A stretch of DNA of 64,000 nucleotides, taken from positions 1,674,001 to 1,738,000 of the forward strand of contig NZ_CP118946.1 in the NCBI RefSeq assembly GCF_029011175.1, written 5' to 3'. This document shows, piece by piece, positions 59,457 through 64,000 of this stretch. Below the pieces are notes generated by a model. That model was given only the letters and a program-made list of their open reading frames with translations, ran no database searches and had not been told where the DNA came from. Each line of letters begins with the position of its first letter. Within the stretch, counting starts at the first letter, position 1. The stretch is from Winkia neuii. GTDB lineage: Bacteria > Actinomycetota > Actinomycetes > Actinomycetales > Actinomycetaceae. The translations under genes were made by a program, and so were the position numbers.

Positions 59457-60437
59457 ATGAGCACGCTTCCATTTGTATCCGACACTTTCGCCGCTGCCCG
59501 CTGGCGCGAGGTAGAAGGCTTCGATTTCTCTGACATCACCTACCACCGCGGGATCTCTCGCGGCCCCGAACAGGATGGGCGCCCAGCTGGGGATGACATG
59601 CCGGTGGTGCGAATTGCCTTTGACCGTCCCGACGTGCGCAACGCGTTCCGCCCTCAGACCGTGGACGAACTGTATCGGGCGCTGGATCACGCCCGCATGA
59701 CTTCCGATGTGGCCGCGGTTATTTTGACTGGCAACGGCCCGTCCGCCCGCGATGGAGGCTACGGCTTTTGTTCTGGCGGCGACCAGCGCATTCGCGGAAA
59801 AGATGGCTACCGGTACGAGGTCGAAGGGGCCAACCCGGATGCCGAATTGTCCCAGCGGCGCGAACAAATTGATCCGGCAAGGGCAGGCCGGCTGCATATC
59901 TTGGAAGTACAGCGGTTAATCCGCACAATGCCGAAGCCAGTCATCGCAGCGGTCACCGGTTGGGCTGCAGGAGGCGGACATTCGCTGATGGTCGTGTGCG
60001 ATCTGGCGGTAGCGTCCCTTGAGCACGCCCGCCTGATGCAAACCGACGCGAATGTGGGGTCTTTCGACGCGGGCTACGGCTCGGCCCTCCTTGCCAGGCA
60101 GGCTGGCGACAAGCGTGCCCGCGAGATCTTCTTCCTTGCCCGCGAATACTCTGCCTCCCAGGCAGCCGCTTGGGGCGTGGTGAACGAGGCCGTACCTCAC
60201 GAAAAGGTAGAGGACGTAGCCCTCGAATATGCGCGCATCATCGCCACCAAGTCACCCCAAGCTATCCGAATGCTGAAGTTCGCCTTCAACATGGCAGACG
60301 ACGGCATTGCCGGCCAGCAGGTGTTTGCTGGGGAGGCAACCCGCATGGCCTACATGACGGAAGAGGCACAGGAAGGTAGGGACGCTTTCTTAGAGCACCG
60401 TACGCCAAACTGGCAGGACTACCCCTACTACTACTAA
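59457..60437 (+). CDS. menB: 1,4-Dihydroxy-2-naphthoyl-CoA synthase
   Basis: Crotonase-fold enzyme closing the naphthoate ring from o-succinylbenzoyl-CoA. 326 aa; CoA/active-site texts YGFCSGGDQRIRGKDGYRYEVEG, GGGHSLMVVCDLAVAS and DANVGSFDAGYGSALLARQAG are diagnostic of MenB rather than other crotonases. Start ATG 59457 appears leaderless. Confidence 0.96.
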   Translation: MSTLPFVSDTFAAARWREVEGFDFSDITYHRGISRGPEQDGRPAGDDMPVVRIAFDRPDVRNAFRPQTVDELYRALDHARMTSDVAAVILTGNGPSARDGGYGFCSGGDQRIRGKDGYRYEVEGANPDAELSQRREQIDPARAGRLHILEVQRLIRTMPKPVIAAVTGWAAGGGHSLMVVCDLAVASLEHARLMQTDANVGSFDAGYGSALLARQAGDKRAREIFFLAREYSASQAAAWGVVNEAVPHEKVEDVALEYARIIATKSPQAIRMLKFAFNMADDGIAGQQVFAGEATRMAYMTEEAQEGRDAFLEHRTPNWQDYPYYY

Positions 60438-60588
60438 CTACTTCGCCGAGGGCGGCCCCAGCTTGGATGCGGGAGAGGCCCCTGACAGGCCGAAATGCTG
60501 CAACATTCAGGTGTGAGTCTTCCCAACTACTAATGCCTAAGTCTCCTCATACCGGTAAGCTGGGGCCCGCACTCTACGAAAGAAGTTT

Positions 60589-61884
60589 ATGTACAAAAGA
60601 ATATTCACCGTAGCTATGGCCTTCGTGGGCATTACTGTCGGGGCAGGCTTTGCCTCCGGGCAGGAAGTGGTCCAATATTTCGCCGGATTCGGGATTTGGG
60701 GCGTGGTGGCAGCAGCCATCTCGGCCATCATTTTCGCCGTCTCTGGGCTGGCCTTCGTTCAATTCGGTTCATATGTACTTGCCAACGACCATTCTGACGT
60801 CTTCAGCGAAGTCACACACAAGTACGTGGCAGTCTTCTTTGACGTAATCATTACTTTTTCGCTGTTCTGCATGGGCATCGCCATGATGGCTGGCGGCGGC
60901 TCGTCATTGAAACAACAATTCGGCCTGCCCGTGTGGGTAGGTTCTGCCATCATGCTGGCGCTAACCATTGGTATTGGCCTGCTAGATGTTGACAAGGTGA
61001 CCGCAGTAATTGGCGGTATTACCCCGATAATGATCATTTTCGTCATCATTGCTGCCGGCTACGCTTTTACCCACATGCACCTTTCCTTCGCCGAAATGGA
61101 TGCGGCGGCAAAGTCGGTGCAGACTGCAGTGCCGCACTGGTCCATGTCGATTCTGAACTACGTCCCGCTAGCGCTGACGTTGGCCGTGTCAATGGCGATC
61201 GTCATCGGCGGCGACATTGGCAACCCGAAAGTTGCTGGCCTTGGCGGGGTTATTGGCGGTTCCGTCTTCGGCATCTTGATGGTGATTGCCACCCTGGCAC
61301 TGCTGACCCGTATTGATGTGGTTGCCGGCGACGATCTGCCCATGCTGACCTTGGTAAATCAGATCCACCCGTGGCTGGGCACCTTCATGTCCGTCGTCAT
61401 CTTCCTGATGATCTTCAATACCTCAATTGGCATCTACTACGCGCTGGCGACCCGGTATGCCGGCTCTTCTAGGAAGCGTTTCATTGTTTTGCTGGTGGCC
61501 CTCTCTGGCATCGGCTTTGCCATTTCGTTCATGGGCTTCCAGAACGTCGTCAGCTACGTCTACCCCATTGCCGGGTGGGGCGGTCTGGCGCTGGTGATCG
61601 TAATGCTGGTTTCCTACGCGAAGACTCGTTCTGACATAAAGGAAGAGACGACTAGGCGCGGCAAGATGTTGCGTTTGTTCCGCCTGAAGATGCGTAATGA
61701 CAAGAAGTTCTCGAAGAAACACGAGGCCGCCTTGCAGACCGTTATTGAGGATTCTCCGGCCGACGCAGAGGACCTGCATTCGACTGTAGGCTCTGCTGCA
61801 GTTGACCAGCTGGAAGAGGAGAACGTGGACTACGATATTCTGCCCGAGATCGAAGAGGCTCAGGCGGAAAACGAGGCGGAGTGA
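60589..61884 (+). CDS. YkvI-family membrane transporter
   Basis: 431-aa protein with about ten to eleven helices, then a roughly 100-residue acidic cytosolic tail (from about residue 340). The N-terminal GITVGAGFASGQEVVQYFAGFG with a glycine-rich unwound-helix motif resembles APC/LeuT-fold YkvI proteins. Substrate unknown. The end overlaps menE by 4 bases, so its translation is coupled to menE though no functional link is known. Confidence 0.82.
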   Translation: MYKRIFTVAMAFVGITVGAGFASGQEVVQYFAGFGIWGVVAAAISAIIFAVSGLAFVQFGSYVLANDHSDVFSEVTHKYVAVFFDVIITFSLFCMGIAMMAGGGSSLKQQFGLPVWVGSAIMLALTIGIGLLDVDKVTAVIGGITPIMIIFVIIAAGYAFTHMHLSFAEMDAAAKSVQTAVPHWSMSILNYVPLALTLAVSMAIVIGGDIGNPKVAGLGGVIGGSVFGILMVIATLALLTRIDVVAGDDLPMLTLVNQIHPWLGTFMSVVIFLMIFNTSIGIYYALATRYAGSSRKRFIVLLVALSGIGFAISFMGFQNVVSYVYPIAGWGGLALVIVMLVSYAKTRSDIKEETTRRGKMLRLFRLKMRNDKKFSKKHEAALQTVIEDSPADAEDLHSTVGSAAVDQLEEENVDYDILPEIEEAQAENEAE

Positions 61885-63017
61885 ACCTCACCTTTTGTTG
61901 CCCGCAGGTTCAAGGCGTCCAGGCGCTTTACGAACTAATCCGCCTGCGCCTGGAACATCCCGGCAAGTACGGCCCCCTTATGCCGGTTGCCGCCGGGGCG
62001 GACACCGATGCTGCAAAGCGTCGCATAGGCGATGCGGACGGGGTCGATTTCATTTTGCAAACTTCCGGATCGACTACCGGGCGCGGGCACTTGGTGGGGC
62101 TTACCGCGGGAGCGTTCGCCTCCTCTGAAGCTGCTACGGCAAAGCGTTTCGGAGGGCGAGGGCGCTGGCTGCTGGCCCTTCCTACCCATCACGTTGCGGG
62201 GTTTCAGGTGCTGGCACGTTCCTGTGCGGGCGGCACCTTCCCAATCCTGCCGCCGCCCGGGCGCTCTTTCCGCGAGCGCAAGGTGGCTTCTTTTGCTCCC
62301 GAGGCCGGCTTCGCTTCTCTGGTACCTACGCAGCTTTCGGACCTGCTCGAGGGCGAAGACGACTTGGCCCCACTGCGGTCGTTGCGCGCGATCTTAGTAG
62401 GTGGAGCGGCTTCCTCGCCGGCTTTGCTGGACCGCGCCCGGCAGGCAGGGTTGCCCGTGGTTACCACCTACGGCATGACCGAGACGGCAGGTGGTTGCGT
62501 CTACGACGGCCTGCCTTTGGACGGGGTGCATATACGCATCAGCGATGGGCGGATTTGTCTTAGTGGGCCGATGCTGGCACAGGGGTATTTAGATGATCCC
62601 CGCTCGCCCGCTTTTACTTTTGAGCAGGGCAGACGCTGGCACATTACTTCTGATGCGGGGGCTTTTACTGACTACTTGCAGGTGTTTGGGCGCCTCGATG
62701 ACGCCATCATTTCTGGTGGCGTGAAAGTTTTTGCCAGGCAGGTAGAAGATTTGCTGCGCGAGTTTCCGGGCGTTCGCGATGTAGCTGTGCTGCCCGTGGC
62801 CGATCCCCGGTGGGGGCAGGCTGTGGGCGCCGTTGTGGAGGCAGATTTTGCAGTGGCTACGCAGGCCGAAGCAATGCGCAAGCACGTGCGCTCTGAGCTG
62901 GGCAAGGCCGCCCCGCCCCGCCTATTTGTGCAGGGTAAGATCCCCATGTTGGCCTCTGGCAAGCTGGATAGAAAACGTGCCACGGCACTGCTAGCCCACC
63001 CGACCTGGGCTAAATAA
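61881..63017 (+). CDS. menE: o-Succinylbenzoate-CoA ligase
   Basis: Adenylating enzyme that activates o-succinylbenzoate with CoA for MenB. 378 aa with P-loop TSGSTTGRGHLVGLTAG, LPTHHVAGFQVLARS, TTYGMTETAGGCVYDG and FGRLDDAIISGGVKVFARQVEDLL, ending GKLDRKRA with the C-terminal catalytic lysine. Shorter than typical acyl-CoA ligases at the N-terminus, as in other actinobacterial MenE. GTG 61881. Confidence 0.93.
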   Translation: MNLTFCCPQVQGVQALYELIRLRLEHPGKYGPLMPVAAGADTDAAKRRIGDADGVDFILQTSGSTTGRGHLVGLTAGAFASSEAATAKRFGGRGRWLLALPTHHVAGFQVLARSCAGGTFPILPPPGRSFRERKVASFAPEAGFASLVPTQLSDLLEGEDDLAPLRSLRAILVGGAASSPALLDRARQAGLPVVTTYGMTETAGGCVYDGLPLDGVHIRISDGRICLSGPMLAQGYLDDPRSPAFTFEQGRRWHITSDAGAFTDYLQVFGRLDDAIISGGVKVFARQVEDLLREFPGVRDVAVLPVADPRWGQAVGAVVEADFAVATQAEAMRKHVRSELGKAAPPRLFVQGKIPMLASGKLDRKRATALLAHPTWAK

Positions 63018-63070
63018 ATTTTCTTCGCACTGCCATTGCTACCTATGCTTGCTAGGACGAAAGGTTTTAG

Positions 63071-63946
63071 ATGTCTACTACCGTAAATGATTGGCTCGAG
63101 GGCGCCCGCCTGCGCACTTTGCCCGCCGCGGCTGCCCCGGTACTAGGCGGTGCTGGTATTGCGGCTGGCGCGGGCGGTTTTTCTTTTCCACGCTCCCTCC
63201 TTGCCTTGCTGGTGGCGTTGCTACTGCAGATAGGCTGTAATTTTGCCAACGACTATTCCGATGGCATTCGGGGCACTGACGATTTCCGGACTGGGCCGCC
63301 CCGTCTGACGGGAGGCGGCAAGGTGCGCCCGAAGATTGTGCTGGCAGTGGCCCTTGGTTGTTTTGCAGCGGCAGCAGTTTTGGGCCTGGTTCTGGTGGCA
63401 CTGTCTGGCAAGTGGTGGCTCCTGCTAGCTGGCCTCGCGGCAATTATCGCCGCCTGGTTCTACACCGGGGGGAAGCATCCCTACGGTTACTTGGGGGTTG
63501 CGGAATTTTTTGTATTCGTTTTCTTTGGCTTGATGGCTACCGTCGGCACCGTCTATGTGCAGTTGGAACACGCCCCCATGAGTGCTTGGCTAGCGGGCGC
63601 GGCCATGGGCTTGTATTCTTGCGCGCTGCTGATGGTAAATAACATTCGGGATATCCCCACTGACCGGGAGGCTGGCAAGAATACGCTGGCAGTGCGACTG
63701 GGGGATGCCCGGTCGCGGCGTACCTACGTTGCCTATCTGGTGTTTGCGCCCGTACTGATTGGCATCGGTTTGCATTCAAGCGCCATCGTCATCCCTGCGG
63801 TGGTAGGGCTTGAGGTTGCGGGCATAATCATCTGCTTGCCGCTGGTGCGAGGAGCCCGGGGAAGGGCACTCTTGGCAGTGCTTGCCAGCACCGGCAAACT
63901 TACTTTGGGAGCAGGGCTCATTACTCTCCTAGCCGCCTTGTTCTAA
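63071..63946 (+). CDS. menA: 1,4-Dihydroxy-2-naphthoate polyprenyltransferase
   Basis: UbiA-family membrane enzyme that attaches the prenyl chain to DHNA. 291 aa, about nine helices; aspartate motifs CNFANDYSDGIRGTDDFRTG and NNIRDIPTDREAGKNTLAVRLG bind prenyl diphosphate-magnesium. It completes the men gene set here except menH and the thioesterase. The last 54 bases of the window (63947-64000) show no gene. Confidence 0.95.
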   Translation: MSTTVNDWLEGARLRTLPAAAAPVLGGAGIAAGAGGFSFPRSLLALLVALLLQIGCNFANDYSDGIRGTDDFRTGPPRLTGGGKVRPKIVLAVALGCFAAAAVLGLVLVALSGKWWLLLAGLAAIIAAWFYTGGKHPYGYLGVAEFFVFVFFGLMATVGTVYVQLEHAPMSAWLAGAAMGLYSCALLMVNNIRDIPTDREAGKNTLAVRLGDARSRRTYVAYLVFAPVLIGIGLHSSAIVIPAVVGLEVAGIIICLPLVRGARGRALLAVLASTGKLTLGAGLITLLAALF

Positions 63947-64000
63947 TCTGTAGCGAGGGCGCGCAACCCTGCCTAGACAAAAAGATGCCCGCGACCAGCT

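Overview
The window is a stretch of chromosome from a high-GC Gram-positive bacterium. Gene order (enolase, mfd, pth, rplY, prs, glmU, TetR, ABC-F, ispE, ksgA; tRNA-Trp-secE-nusG-rplK-rplA; tRNA-Tyr-Thr-Met-rpmG), a full 14-subunit complex I, a menaquinone pathway and frequent GTG/TTG or near-leaderless starts all point to Actinobacteria. The moderate GC content and small intergenic gaps suit an Actinomycetaceae-like organism. I cannot name the genus from sequence alone. I see no mobile element, CRISPR array, prophage or rRNA.

Layout. (1) 1-5.4 kb: the 5' end of eno, a SurA-like lipoprotein, then an overlapping minus-strand gene string, nrfA fragment - TPR protein - ccdA - resB - ccsB - tlpA. 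This is the remains of a nitrite-ammonification and System II cytochrome c maturation operon. nrfA is reduced to its C-terminus, the TPR gene has one in-frame stop, resB has two stops, a deletion and a frameshift, and ccsB has three stops. Only ccdA and tlpA read through. (2) 5.6-17 kb: housekeeping genes mfd (single-base frameshift), pth, rplY, prs, glmU (uridylyltransferase domain only), tRNA-Gln, a TetR regulator, ABC-F, ispE and ksgA. (3) 17-22 kb: rplL-rplJ with a leader hairpin, a TauE/SafE permease, rplA-rplK, nusG-secE and tRNA-Trp. (4) 22-34 kb: an aspartate aminotransferase (frameshifted), a 46-codon membrane ORF ahead of a two-component system, a double alpha/beta-hydrolase, murB, rpmG with three tRNAs, yajQ, an FprA-type reductase, RarD and an MFS transporter. 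(5) 34-51 kb: nuoA-N ending in a polyprenyl diphosphate synthase. (6) 51-64 kb: geranylgeranyl-reductase-like protein, menG, menF, an HtrA protease, menD, menC, menB, a YkvI-type permease, menE and menA.

Together the genes describe a menaquinone-based respiratory chain. Complex I feeds electrons to menaquinone, whose head group is made by MenF/D/C/E/B, joined to a prenyl chain by MenA, methylated by MenG, and whose tail is probably partly saturated by the reductase. The chain's former nitrite-reducing branch appears to be lost. No menH or menI gene is visible here. No clearly new defence or mobile system was found. The most interesting signals are the decaying nrf/ccs locus, two single-base frameshifts in core genes, the two-headed hydrolase, the one-domain GlmU, the rplJ leader and an over-represented GAGGGCG word.
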